64,000 bases of DNA, taken from the NCBI RefSeq assembly GCF_947491715.1, contig NZ_CANLKR010000003.1, positions 151,011-215,010 of the forward strand, given 5' to 3'. Within the stretch, counting starts at the first letter, position 1. Each line of letters opens with the position of its first letter. The position numbers and the translations under genes are program-made. This document shows positions 56,190 to 64,000 of the stretch, piece after piece. The notes under the pieces are model-generated. The model was not told the origin of the DNA. It saw nothing but the letters and a program-made list of their open reading frames with translations, and searched no databases. This DNA comes from an uncultured Shewanella sp. Its GTDB lineage: Bacteria > Pseudomonadota > Gammaproteobacteria > Enterobacterales > Shewanellaceae.

Positions 56190-57158
56190 ATGAGTGAGAA
56201 TAAAGCATTATCTGTTTTTATGACCGGTGCGAATGGCGGCATGGGTAAAGCAGTGACACGTTTATTATGCCAAAAAGAAGTGGCCAGTATTGTGATGGCG
56301 GCGCGTGATGCGAACAAAGCGGCTCTTGCCCGTGATGAACTGTTGAAGATGCAGGCCTTAGGTTCTCACATTTCCACTCAGTTAATTGCGGCAAAAGGGG
56401 ATTTTGATATGAACGCCCCTGATAAAATTGAAGCGGCGATTAAAGCCTTGCCTGATGATATTCAATTTGATGTGGTTTTTCTGCAAGCAGGAGGAGTCGT
56501 CTTTTCTAAAGATTATGAAACAGTGAAATGGAATGGACATGTTATCGAAAAAACGATTTTTCAAAATGTCATTGGTGCTCATATTACGTTATTTTTTTTG
56601 AAAAAATATCAAAAGTTAGCACCTAATGTGAGAGTCGTTTATGCCGGTGGAGAAGGGGCTAGAGGGATCCCCGGCATGATAAAAGTGCCCAGTTTTACTT
56701 CTGCTAACGCCTTGCGTGAATATATTTTCAATAAATCAAATACTGAGCAATATCATCCTATGAATGCAATAGGCGTGTCTAAATTTATGGGGGCGCTATG
56801 GACGATGGCACTTGCGAAAAAAGAAGCTAATATGGAGGTTATTTGGTTTTCTCCTGGGCTCACTTACGGTACGGACGGGTTAATGGACTTGCCTATAGTT
56901 AAGCGTTGGGTAATGGAAAATATCATGTTCAAACTAATGCAGTTATTAGGAAAAGCGCAGAGTCCTCAACAAGGCGCGCAAAAATTTGTTGATTGCTTAC
57001 TGGGAAAGGTGGGTAAAAATGGTGAGGTTATTGGTGCGCCTAAAGGCAAGACATTAGGTGCATTGATGGATCAAATTCCAATGAATCCTGCGTTGAATGA
57101 TCTTGCCTTGCAGAATGAATTTTGGTCCATTTTAAAAGAAGTAGAAGGTGAGAATTAA
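56190..57158 (+). CDS. Atypical short-chain dehydrogenase-like protein
   Basis: The 322-residue protein has an SDR-type Rossmann fold: TGANGGMGKAVTRLL for NAD(P) binding at the N-terminus and DVVFLQAGGV on strand 4. The catalytic YxxxK motif reads IGVSK (about residues 200-204), so the tyrosine is replaced, and the usual serine strand reads VVYAGGEG. This makes classical SDR catalysis doubtful. The ATG at 56190 has gtggagag upstream. A DUF427 gene follows after 36 bases, suggesting an operon. Confidence 0.8.
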   Translation: MSENKALSVFMTGANGGMGKAVTRLLCQKEVASIVMAARDANKAALARDELLKMQALGSHISTQLIAAKGDFDMNAPDKIEAAIKALPDDIQFDVVFLQAGGVVFSKDYETVKWNGHVIEKTIFQNVIGAHITLFFLKKYQKLAPNVRVVYAGGEGARGIPGMIKVPSFTSANALREYIFNKSNTEQYHPMNAIGVSKFMGALWTMALAKKEANMEVIWFSPGLTYGTDGLMDLPIVKRWVMENIMFKLMQLLGKAQSPQQGAQKFVDCLLGKVGKNGEVIGAPKGKTLGALMDQIPMNPALNDLALQNEFWSILKEVEGEN

Positions 57159-57194
57159 TTCAATCAATTTTATGATGAAATGAGGATAAACATT

Positions 57195-57560
57195 GTGAGC
57201 GATCTAAAGCATTATGCCAAAATAACTCCTGCTAGTCAGCATATTCAACTCATTGTAGATGATGTGGTGATAGCTGAGAGCGAGCAAGCAATCATAGTCA
57301 ATGAAATATCGCCTAAAGGGGAATTACCTCCTGTATGGTATATTCCCGTAACAGATATCAATGACCGATATTTAACGAGAACCGATTTGCATACCTTTTG
57401 CCCTATTAAGGGAGAGGCGAGTTATTATAGTATTACTGTGAATGGGATAGTACATGAAAATGCGGTTTGGTATTATTCAGAGCCTCTCGTTCCTGTGGCG
57501 CCGATAAAAGGGTATGCTTCTTTTGATGCCAGTCGAGTATGTCATAAACAAGTACCGTAA
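57195..57560 (+). CDS. DUF427 domain protein
   Basis: The 121-residue protein is almost entirely one DUF427 domain: VDDVVIAESEQAIIVNE, PPVWYIPVTDIN, TFCPIKGEASYYSI and the C-terminal VWYYSEPLVPVAPIKGYASF with the typical aromatic pattern. The biochemical role of the family is not established. The GTG start at 57195 fits the ribosome site tgagga; the upstream ATG at 57180 overlaps that site. It is 36 bases behind the SDR-like gene. Confidence 0.85.
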   Translation: MSDLKHYAKITPASQHIQLIVDDVVIAESEQAIIVNEISPKGELPPVWYIPVTDINDRYLTRTDLHTFCPIKGEASYYSITVNGIVHENAVWYYSEPLVPVAPIKGYASFDASRVCHKQVP

Positions 57561-57813
57561 AATGGCGTTTGAGGGGGCGGTATACATAACCATATGCGGT
57601 TAAATCATGAAATCTGGTTATTTCAACAATTAAGGCCCCGTGGGAAGAACATTACTGGGGGTTGTGTCATTATCGACCTCACTTCCTCGTTAGAAAAGCA
57701 ACGGATAAACCTAAATATATGCGTTTAACTTGTATTGATTACTGTTATTTTATACAGTGATATTTCTTGGGTGATGATATGATTAATCGTGTTGATAAAA
57801 TAATGGGGATGAA

Positions 57814-58434
57814 ATGCGCGAGTCTGATAATAGCCAGGGAAAATGGGCGAGTCATGGTGAATATGTTGATTGTCTTTTTGAAGCGGTAAACATAAGTCAG
57901 CAGCATTTTTCAGGTATACAGTTTGAGGATTGCACTTTTAATGATTGTGATTTCAATGAGACTCAGTTTAAAGACTGCAAATTTATTCATTGTCAATTTA
58001 ACCGTTGTCAGATGAGTGTCGTGAAGTGGCCATATACAGAGCTATTTGATGTGAATTTTATTGAATGCAAGTTAATAGGCGTGGATTGGACCCAAGCGGA
58101 TTGGCCGACATTTAGACGAGATCCTGAATTGACCTTTAAACACTGCATGTTAAACGGTGCTTCTTTCTTTGGGCTTGTTTTAAATGAGTTAGTCTTTGAC
58201 TCATGTCAGCTTCGAGATGTGGATTTTCGTGAAGGGGATTTTACAGATTCCAAAATAACCAATTGTGATTTATTTCAGAGTCTTTTTATGCGAACTCAGT
58301 TGGGGGCTGTCGATTTTACCGATTCCGTTCACATTGATATCAATATGTTGAATAATACACTCACTCATGCCAAGTTTTCACGGTTTGAGGCGCTGAACCT
58401 GTTACAGAGCTTGGATATTACATTGGTCGATTGA
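57814..58434 (+). CDS. Pentapeptide-repeat protein
   Basis: The 206-residue cytoplasmic protein consists of A(D/N)LXX-type five-residue repeats, for example FEDCTFNDCDFNETQFKDCK in the first third and FDSCQLRDVDFREGDFTDSK in the last third, folding as a right-handed four-sided helix. Layout, with a short break at about residues 85-115, resembles McbG/Qnr proteins that shield DNA gyrase, but the Qnr loop residues cannot be confirmed by eye. It seems to be a single-gene unit with gggatga upstream of its ATG. Confidence 0.8.
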   Translation: MRESDNSQGKWASHGEYVDCLFEAVNISQQHFSGIQFEDCTFNDCDFNETQFKDCKFIHCQFNRCQMSVVKWPYTELFDVNFIECKLIGVDWTQADWPTFRRDPELTFKHCMLNGASFFGLVLNELVFDSCQLRDVDFREGDFTDSKITNCDLFQSLFMRTQLGAVDFTDSVHIDINMLNNTLTHAKFSRFEALNLLQSLDITLVD

Positions 58435-58502
58435 GCTCGTCGGTTGGTTATATCGACATAATCCGATGAACTTATATGAACTTATATTAGGACTGCTGTT
58501 GA

Positions 58503-58532
58503 GCAAGCGCTTTATTGTGTTATGACGCTTGC
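58503..58532. terminator. Hairpin between convergent genes
   Basis: GCAAGCG (58503-58509) and CGCTTGC (58526-58532) flank a 16-base loop. It lies between the pentapeptide gene and the convergent SelT/W/H-family gene. No T run, so only tentative. Two copies of ATGAACTTAT lie just before it. Confidence 0.3.
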
Positions 58533-58564
58533 ACCTTGGAGTCGTATCAGGAGTAGAGCATCCG

Positions 58565-58837
58565 TTAACTATCGATATGACCCATATTCCGTTCGGGATC
58601 GAGTTGATCTCTGACACGGCGTTTTAATATTTTCGCTTCAGGAAAACCACCATCTTGTTCTCGGCACCAAATGAGAGTGTCGTCGTAGTAAATTCTAAAG
58701 GTGCCTTTGCTCGCAGGTGCTAATGAGACTTCTTTCAATTCGTCGCTAAAGGAGGATAGCAATTCTTGAGCGAGCCAACCACTTCTTAATAGCCATTGGC
58801 ATAGAACACAGTAGTGAATGGTAATTTTAGGCTTCAT
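58565..58837 (-). CDS. SelT/SelW/SelH family thioredoxin-like protein
   Basis: The 90-residue protein has the Rdx-type fold of the selenoprotein W family with a CxxC motif (YCVLCQW, C9 and C12) and the family's LLSSFSDELKEVSLAPASKG and RVRDQLDP segments. Both active positions are cysteine, with no UGA codon. The start at 58837 follows AAGGAGT; an upstream start at 58873 would add 12 residues and is less likely. Confidence 0.87.
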   Translation of the reverse strand: MKPKITIHYCVLCQWLLRSGWLAQELLSSFSDELKEVSLAPASKGTFRIYYDDTLIWCREQDGGFPEAKILKRRVRDQLDPERNMGHIDS

Positions 58838-59005
58838 GGGTACTCCTTTGTGACGCCCTATGTTTGTTCTCAATATTGGCGATATTATACAATAAGTGGG
58901 CTTACTTTTGGCTTGTTATTTCTGAAATTATTACCTCCGTGGACTTGAATTACGGACAATGAATAACCATGTCTTTTATCTCTTTATCAAATAATCGAGT
59001 AAGCT

Positions 59006-60871
59006 TTGGATAATAAGCATAACGTATTGAATGAGCAAGGCGTAGCGGCGACAGGTACATCTGAAAACATTCACGTCAATCAAACTCACAATAGTCAACA
59101 CAATGCAACAAAACCCAGCGCTTTTAGGAGTTTATTGCCTATATTGGCATTTATCCGTCCCTATAAAGTGATGGCTTTGTTTGCCTTATTAGCCTTGATA
59201 ATCACAGCGGCGGTGAGTCTCTCTTTAGGACAAGGCGTGAAACTCATCCTTGATAATGGATTTATTGCAGGCTCTAAAGCGCAATTAAGTCAGGCTATTT
59301 ATGTATTAATGGGGATGATTAGTTTGTTGGCTGTGGGCACCTTTACTCGTTTTTATTTAATGTCTTGGTTGGGAGAGCGGATCAGTGGTGATATTCGAAA
59401 GGCCGTCTTTAATCAAATTGTTACCTTGCATCCCAGTTATTTTGAAGAAAATCGTAGCGGGGAGATCATGTCACGGTTAACGACAGATACCGTATTGCTA
59501 CAATCTATTATAGGCTCGTCTTTTTCCATGGCCCTGCGCAGTTTTTTTATCCTCGTAGGGGGGTTAATCATGCTGCTGATCACCAGCTTTAAACTGACTT
59601 TATTTGTGATTATTTGCATGCCACTTATTCTGGTCCCTATGATGATTTTTGGTCGAAAAGTAAGGACGTTAGCGGCCAGCAGTCAAGATGCTATTGCTGA
59701 CATTGGCACATATGCCGGTGAGATTATCCAAAATATTAAAGTGGTGCAAAGCTATACCCACGAACGTCTTGAGCAATTGGCTTTTGGTCGGGAAGTTGAA
59801 AAAGCATTTGATGTGGCTAAACGCCGCGTGAAACAACGATCTTTGCTGATTGCTGTGGTGATTTTTTTTACGTTTGCCGCCATCAGCATGATGCTTTGGG
59901 TAGGGGGAATGGATGTTTTAGCTGGGCAGATGACTGGCGGGGAGCTTGGCGCCTTCATTTTCTATGCCATTATGGTGGCGATGTCAGTCGCCACGATTAG
60001 TGAAGTGTATGGGGAATTACAACGCGCTGCAGGCTCTGCTACACGGCTACTTGAGCTATTAAAAGTGAGTAGCGATATTCAAGAATTGGACAACCCTATA
60101 TTGGTTAAAGCGCAGCAAAAAACGGTGCTTGAGTTTAAAAATGGGGATTTTTATTATCCTTCTCAGCCAGAGATTGCCGCGCTTAAGAAGATTAATTTGC
60201 AAATACCACAAGGTAAAGTTGTGGCGTTTGTGGGCCCCTCTGGCGCGGGTAAAACGACCTTGTTTGAACTTTTTCAGCGTTTTTATGATCCCCAAAAGGG
60301 CCAAGTGCTGTTTAATGGGGTTGACGTGACTGAGCTTAAACTGGAGGCATTAAGGCAAGCCATGGGCATGGTGCCACAACAACCTGTACTGTTTAGCACC
60401 GATGTGTGGCATAACATACGTTATGGTAAGCCTGATGCCACAGATGAGGAAGTCATTATGGCAGCCAAACAAGCGCATGCTCATGACTTTATTGAGCGGT
60501 TACCTCAAGGCTATCAAAGCTATTTAGGTGAACAGGGGGTGCGACTATCCGGGGGACAAAAACAGCGGATTGCCCTTGCTCGGGCAATTTTAAAAGATCC
60601 TCAAGTGCTTTTGCTTGACGAGGCGACGAGTGCATTAGATGCAGACAGTGAATATCATGTTCAAGCGGCATTAAAAACTTTGATGCAGCACCGAACGACA
60701 CTCATCATTGCTCATCGTTTATCCACTGTGGTTCACGCTGATATTATCGTGGTGATGGATAAAGGAGAAATCGTAGCTACGGGAACGCATCAAGTGTTAT
60801 TGAAAAGTTCAGTGTTGTATCAACGTTTATGTGAATTACAGTTTGATAGCATAAAAGAATCTCATCACTGA
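59006..60871 (+). CDS. ABC exporter, fused permease and ATPase (MsbA-related)
   Basis: The 621-residue protein has a cytoplasmic N-terminus, six membrane helices (about residues 58-330) and one nucleotide-binding domain (about 370-610). The latter has Walker A GPSGAGKTT, signature LSGGQKQR, Walker B VLLLDEATSALD and switch IAHRLST. It falls in the MsbA-related half-transporter group, working as a homodimer; substrate unknown. No ATG is available in frame before the conserved part, so a TTG at 59006 is taken. Nearby ATGs at 58959 and 58969 are in other frames, so a start error or frameshift cannot be excluded. Confidence 0.87.
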   Translation: MDNKHNVLNEQGVAATGTSENIHVNQTHNSQHNATKPSAFRSLLPILAFIRPYKVMALFALLALIITAAVSLSLGQGVKLILDNGFIAGSKAQLSQAIYVLMGMISLLAVGTFTRFYLMSWLGERISGDIRKAVFNQIVTLHPSYFEENRSGEIMSRLTTDTVLLQSIIGSSFSMALRSFFILVGGLIMLLITSFKLTLFVIICMPLILVPMMIFGRKVRTLAASSQDAIADIGTYAGEIIQNIKVVQSYTHERLEQLAFGREVEKAFDVAKRRVKQRSLLIAVVIFFTFAAISMMLWVGGMDVLAGQMTGGELGAFIFYAIMVAMSVATISEVYGELQRAAGSATRLLELLKVSSDIQELDNPILVKAQQKTVLEFKNGDFYYPSQPEIAALKKINLQIPQGKVVAFVGPSGAGKTTLFELFQRFYDPQKGQVLFNGVDVTELKLEALRQAMGMVPQQPVLFSTDVWHNIRYGKPDATDEEVIMAAKQAHAHDFIERLPQGYQSYLGEQGVRLSGGQKQRIALARAILKDPQVLLLDEATSALDADSEYHVQAALKTLMQHRTTLIIAHRLSTVVHADIIVVMDKGEIVATGTHQVLLKSSVLYQRLCELQFDSIKESHH

Positions 60872-61038
60872 GTATTACTGAGTATTAATGCACTTAGTCT
60901 CAATGTATCAATTCTGTATGGGGAAATTTGAGTGATTTAGTTCTTTTGGGGACTGCATTATGTCAATGATTATCGGTATGATTGAAGTGACTGCTCAGCT
61001 TAAACGCTGAGTAATCATTTACCGATAGAGGATGATTC

Positions 61039-61500
61039 ATGATATTGAACAAGGGAGCGATATTCGTTTTATTGTGTTTATCCAGTATGGCCGCACACGG
61101 AAAGATCCACGCGGTAGAGGAGCGATTAACACAAGAATTTGATTTATCAGGCCAATATGAATGCATCAGTACCAATCATAAAGACATCAAAGAAATTCAT
61201 ACCAATAAACAATTGACGTTATCTTTAACGTCTGGAAACAGTCGTCGATACCAAACTTATGATATTAAATGGGTTTATAGTTTAAATGGCCAAGAGATTA
61301 ATGCTCAAGCTGTGGCCATTTTGCAGAATGAAACCTTGTCTTTATCTTACAATTTACATTTTCCCAATAAAAAAACGGTGAATGGTGTTGAAGTGATCCG
61401 TTATGAACGACTGGATAATCGTTGGTTTTTATACGGCAAATGGTTGAGAAATGACATGGATCATAATACGGGGTCGATTAGCTGCGTGATGTTGAGTTAA
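61039..61500 (+). CDS. Small secreted protein of unknown function
   Basis: I do not recognise this 153-residue protein. It has a signal peptide (about residues 1-21, SSMAAHGK) and a mature beta-rich part with two cysteines (YECIS and SISCVML) that could form a disulphide. The alternating pattern around FDLSGQYECIS, LSLTSGN, DIKWVYSLNG and NRWFLYGKW is like small lipocalin-type or META-like domains, but no family could be named. Its ATG has agaggatg in front. Confidence 0.6.
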   Translation: MILNKGAIFVLLCLSSMAAHGKIHAVEERLTQEFDLSGQYECISTNHKDIKEIHTNKQLTLSLTSGNSRRYQTYDIKWVYSLNGQEINAQAVAILQNETLSLSYNLHFPNKKTVNGVEVIRYERLDNRWFLYGKWLRNDMDHNTGSISCVMLS

Positions 61501-61557
61501 CCACCTTGAGAGAGCATTAATAGCACCATAATCCCCCCTATAAAATAAGGATCCGTT

Positions 61558-61869
61558 ATGTTTATTATTAAGTTATCTTTTTCACTTGCGCAGAATTTAG
61601 ATCATAGTGAGACAGAAAGCAAAGCCAAACGTTTTATGCCAGCACACCTCGATTGGCTTCAGCGAGGCTATGATAATGGCGTGTTTTTGGTGTCCGGTAG
61701 TCTACAACCTGAGTTAGGTGGCGGGATCATCGCACATAAGATTACGCGAGAGGGGTTAGATAAATTACTTCAAGAAGATCCTTTTGTGAAAGAGCATATC
61801 GTCACACCTGAGATTATAGAAATCGTGCCCTCAAAAGCCGATGAAAGGTTAACATTTTTGTTGGATTAG
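61558..61869 (+). CDS. YciI family protein
   Basis: The 103-residue protein matches the YciI fold: MFIIKLSFS at the start, PAHLDWLQRGYDNGVFLVSG with the conserved His-Asp-containing stretch, and LLQEDPFVKEHIVTPEIIE. Functions in the family vary and are mostly unknown. It is 57 bases after the preceding secreted-protein gene and may share its transcript. Confidence 0.87.
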   Translation: MFIIKLSFSLAQNLDHSETESKAKRFMPAHLDWLQRGYDNGVFLVSGSLQPELGGGIIAHKITREGLDKLLQEDPFVKEHIVTPEIIEIVPSKADERLTFLLD

Positions 61870-61960
61870 GATTCCAGTGATACTTAATGCTGACTTAAAG
61901 AAGAGGGGGGGTAAAGGAAGTGATTTTTTGCGAAGTGTTGACTACCATTAATGATTGCAG

Positions 61961-61994
61961 TTGTTGATTGTTGATTGTTGATTGTTGATTGTTG
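61961..61994. repeat. Heptanucleotide tandem repeat ahead of the tyrosinase genes
   Basis: The unit TTGTTGA is repeated four times plus a partial fifth copy. The tract ends 55 bases before the start of the His-rich protein, in its promoter or leader. Unit number changes would shift promoter spacing. Confidence 0.7.
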
Positions 61995-62049
61995 CGAGTT
62001 GGCACTTAAGCTTGCAATTATCAGTGAGGTCGTTAAGGAGTCACTCATT

Positions 62050-62589
62050 ATGGATGATAAATGGACTAAGGAAGGTCAGTGGGAGATAGCTAGTTTATGT
62101 TTGGTCGATCCCTTTGATGAAGCGCATTCACAACCCGAATGGATCACTCATCAGTATCCTCAATATACTGGGCATCAGGCCCACCATTCAAAATTGAAAA
62201 AAACTAAGACCTTTGAGCATAAAGGGATGTTGGTCGAAATAGTAGAAGAAATCAGCGTGAAGGTGAACGGACAGGTGGTCATGCTGCATGCCAATTTTGA
62301 CGCTGATGGTCAACTGCAATGTCACAATACGCCTTATACAAGGGCTCTGTCGGTGGAGTCATTAATTAAGGTTTTGATTAATAATACCCCTAAAGAAGCG
62401 ATCCCTACTCAATCAGAGCACTCTCATCATCACGCTGAAGCATTCTCTTCGACTTCTCACTCTATTGATAATAAGGATACTTTTTCTGCCGGTGGCCATC
62501 GTGAGCATGAAGAACATTCACAGATGAAAGCTGTTCAACTCGAGAAGATGGCGAGTCAAAAACATAAACCTCACCATGGACATGAGTGA
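62050..62589 (+). CDS. His-rich protein, MelC1-like tyrosinase copper partner
   Basis: The 179-residue product has no signal peptide. Its central part (about residues 60-110) includes VKVNGQVVMLHANFDADGQ and CHNTPYTRALSVESLIKVLI. This resembles the core of MelC1, the small protein that inserts copper into streptomycete apotyrosinase (xVDGRxLHVMxNxDG, then HYxP). The C-terminus is very His-rich (HSHHHAEA, GGHREHEEHS, HKPHHGHE) and could store copper. The start at 62050 has taaggag upstream. It is 44 bases before the tyrosinase gene. The MelC1 link is my inference from pattern and context. Confidence 0.6.
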   Translation: MDDKWTKEGQWEIASLCLVDPFDEAHSQPEWITHQYPQYTGHQAHHSKLKKTKTFEHKGMLVEIVEEISVKVNGQVVMLHANFDADGQLQCHNTPYTRALSVESLIKVLINNTPKEAIPTQSEHSHHHAEAFSSTSHSIDNKDTFSAGGHREHEEHSQMKAVQLEKMASQKHKPHHGHE

Positions 62590-62633
62590 TGCTTTGAGGT
62601 GTTTGTTTACAAGTAGATGTAAAGGGAAGAACC

Positions 62634-63566
62634 ATGATAAGACATAATGTGCTACAAGACTCGCATGCAGCGGAGCAATATTTTGAGGCTATTTGGGTAT
62701 TGAAAGATTTAGATAAGTCGCCTTGGCCGGGTCAAGAGGGCCAATTTTCTTTGTATGACTTCTTTGTATTTTGGCATCACAGAGCCATGATGTTATCGAC
62801 GCCGCCTGAGCAGATGCGACGAAATGCGGCTCACAGTGGTCCGGTATTTTTACCTTGGCATCGTTATATGCTCTTAAGATTAGAACGCATGTTGGGTGAA
62901 GCGATTAATGATGCAGATTTTAGACTACCTTATTGGGATTGGTCTGAAGATGCCGATAATATGTCTGAGTCTCTCATTTGGTCTGGAGATTATCTAGGGC
63001 AATTTATGGATGAGCGTTGGGCTATTCGCCTCGACCAAAATGCTTTTGGGAGCACTCCTTTTCCGAGGCCATTGAGTCGACCAATGCGACGTTTTTTAGG
63101 CCAATGGCCAAATGTTGAAATTGGTAATAAAGCCACATTAAGGGCGCTCATTCATTCTGAAAGTCAATATGATGTTCCACCTTATAATGAGTCTGTTTTC
63201 AGTTTTCGTAATCTTCTAGAAGGTTGGGTAGGGGATAATCGATTACATAATAATATTCACTTGTCTGTAGGAGGGCGCGATGGCGAGCAAGATGCGCCAA
63301 TGTATGGGGACATGGTATTATCAACCTCTCCCAATGACCCAACATTTTTCTTGCATCACTGCTTTATTGATAAGGTGTGGGCCGCATGGCAAACACAGCA
63401 GTCTGACATGACTTATAAGCCGACTAATGCAGAAAGTGATGATTATTTATTTCACCGTTTGGATGATCCTATGCACACTTTTTTTAATGAACGTGTTTCA
63501 CCACGGGATGTATTAGATGTTAGCGAATATTATCGATATGATACTTTGGAAGATTTAGTGGTATGA
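62634..63566 (+). CDS. Tyrosinase (type 3 copper phenol oxidase)
   Basis: Tyrosinases hydroxylate monophenols and oxidise diphenols to quinones, giving melanin-type products. The 310-residue protein keeps both copper-binding regions: CuA with FWHHRAMM (H48/H49), AAHSGPVFLPWHRYMLLRLE (H67, H76); CuB with NNIHLSVGG and DPTFFLHHCFIDKVWAAW. LPYWDWSEDAD, typical for the fold, lies between. There is no signal peptide. The neighbouring His-rich protein is a likely copper partner. Length fits a core domain without the C-terminal shielding extension. Confidence 0.9.
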   Translation: MIRHNVLQDSHAAEQYFEAIWVLKDLDKSPWPGQEGQFSLYDFFVFWHHRAMMLSTPPEQMRRNAAHSGPVFLPWHRYMLLRLERMLGEAINDADFRLPYWDWSEDADNMSESLIWSGDYLGQFMDERWAIRLDQNAFGSTPFPRPLSRPMRRFLGQWPNVEIGNKATLRALIHSESQYDVPPYNESVFSFRNLLEGWVGDNRLHNNIHLSVGGRDGEQDAPMYGDMVLSTSPNDPTFFLHHCFIDKVWAAWQTQQSDMTYKPTNAESDDYLFHRLDDPMHTFFNERVSPRDVLDVSEYYRYDTLEDLVV

Positions 63567-63905
63567 GGTGATTCTTTATTTTTTCTATTTTTAATTATCT
63601 TTTTAGATTTATCGTGTCTAAGGTTTTTTATTTGATTTCTATCTGTTTTTTTGTTTTTATCTTTATTTGAAAGAGGCCTATATTGTTGCATTTTGTTTGT
63701 TATATTAATAAATGAATGGCATATTGTTTTAACATTGATTAATGAATGTTTATGTTTGATTAATCTTAGTTGTTTCTCTTACTTCCCCGCCTTAATTTGT
63801 TTAGACTTTAGTCTAGATCGTGTTATATTGAAAATACATTCAATAATTTTTAGTTAACTAATTAATTTTTATAGTTAATTAATGTGCTCATGTCAGGTGC
63901 TTTTC
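63567..63905. other. AT-rich intergenic region right of the tyrosinase gene
   Basis: Strongly T-rich in the first 200 bases with no supportable gene. It contains the promoter/operator candidate at 63801-63829. Confidence 0.5.
63801..63829 (+). promoter_or_regulatory. Promoter with palindromic operator candidate
   Basis: TAGACT-TT-AGTCTA at 63802-63815 is a perfect inverted repeat that covers a -35-like TTAGAC (63801-63806). A -10-like TATATT lies 17 bases further on (63824-63829). TetR-type repressors use similar TAGAC...GTCTA sites. Confidence 0.5.
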
Positions 63906-63992
63906 ATGGTTGCGAATAATCTAAATACGTTAGGGACCACGGGCACCGATATGGATTGGGCGGCAGCAGAATATTGGTCAACGGAGATTTAA
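63906..63992 (+). CDS. Candidate 28-residue peptide gene before the cut-off gene
   Basis: ATG at 63906 with aggtg six bases upstream opens a 28-codon frame: MVANNLNTLGTTG followed by TDMDWAAAEYWSTEI and a TAA. Two ATG codons follow immediately (63993, 63996), which probably start a gene beyond the window. The peptide has no cysteine, no signal sequence and an acidic, aromatic C-terminus (two Trp, one Tyr). It could be a leader peptide, a small protein, or a precursor of a modified peptide; nothing decides among these. Confidence 0.35.
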   Translation: MVANNLNTLGTTGTDMDWAAAEYWSTEI

Positions 63993-64000
63993 ATGATGAA

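Noticed and set aside
63651..63857. Plus-strand frame of 68 codons, Leu/Ile/Cys-rich
   Set aside because: It lies in a T-rich intergenic region with no ribosome site and covers the promoter-like palindrome; the hydrophobic composition simply reflects T-rich codons.

Overview
The window looks like chromosomal DNA of a marine gammaproteobacterium close to Shewanella (Shewanellaceae or a near relative). This rests on gene content and order: a his operon with a HisL leader, a 1614-residue NAD-glutamate dehydrogenase followed by pyrD and zapC, moderately AT-rich codon use, and marine-type accessory genes (GlyGly-CTERM protein, voltage-gated sodium channel homologue, AEC carrier, tyrosinase). The genus is an inference. 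No rRNA, tRNA, CRISPR array, integrase or transposase gene was seen.

Region by region. 1-1860 holds the start of the histidine operon on the minus strand (hisL leader and attenuator, hisG, partial hisD). 2177-6123 has the helicase yoaA, a secreted metallophosphoesterase with a tiny catalytic-domain-free relative beside it, and a DUF2835 protein. 6436-13378 is a four-gene envelope cluster (DUF1302 barrel, DUF1329 protein, Ycf48-like propeller, MMPL/RND transporter). 13640-20260 is core metabolism and division (NAD-GDH, pyrD, zapC). 20700-23748 is an MFP/ABC-2 export operon. 23847-26915 encodes a large surface protein with a GlyGly-CTERM tail.

27211-40823 is a nitrogen-oxide region interrupted by unrelated genes. 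A copper nitrite reductase gene (nirK) with an FNR/DNR-type box is followed by an unknown secreted protein, a Sco protein, a PCuAC copper chaperone and a Crp/Fnr-family regulator. Further on, nsrR is divergent from an RIC-type repair protein and a quinol-type NO reductase (norZ), with two NsrR-type boxes between them. Together these would reduce nitrite to nitrous oxide with dedicated copper delivery and NO sensing. Between the two halves lie a GH18-like lipoprotein with a substituted catalytic motif, a coiled-coil orphan, and a short protein that resembles only the N-terminal end of a giant RTX adhesin.

40892-42509 encodes a protein resembling a type III secretion translocator chaperone and a hydrophobic neighbour, with no secretion apparatus in the window. 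42795-50722 is a complete arnBCADTEF operon for adding L-Ara4N to lipid A; a decayed wbuC cupin gene lies divergent to it. 51683-63566 is a mosaic of single genes and small operons: sodium channel, AEC carrier, a MITE-like element, arsH and sigZ, an SDR/DUF427 pair, a pentapeptide-repeat protein, a SelT/W/H-family protein, an ABC exporter, a YciI protein, and a tyrosinase preceded by a His-rich MelC1-like protein. The right edge has a promoter-like palindrome and a 28-codon ORF just before a gene cut by the window end.

The least ordinary parts are the orphan translocator/chaperone pair, the tyrosinase/His-rich pair, the mini retention-module protein, the RIC protein without its tandem cysteines, and the peptide ORF at the right edge.
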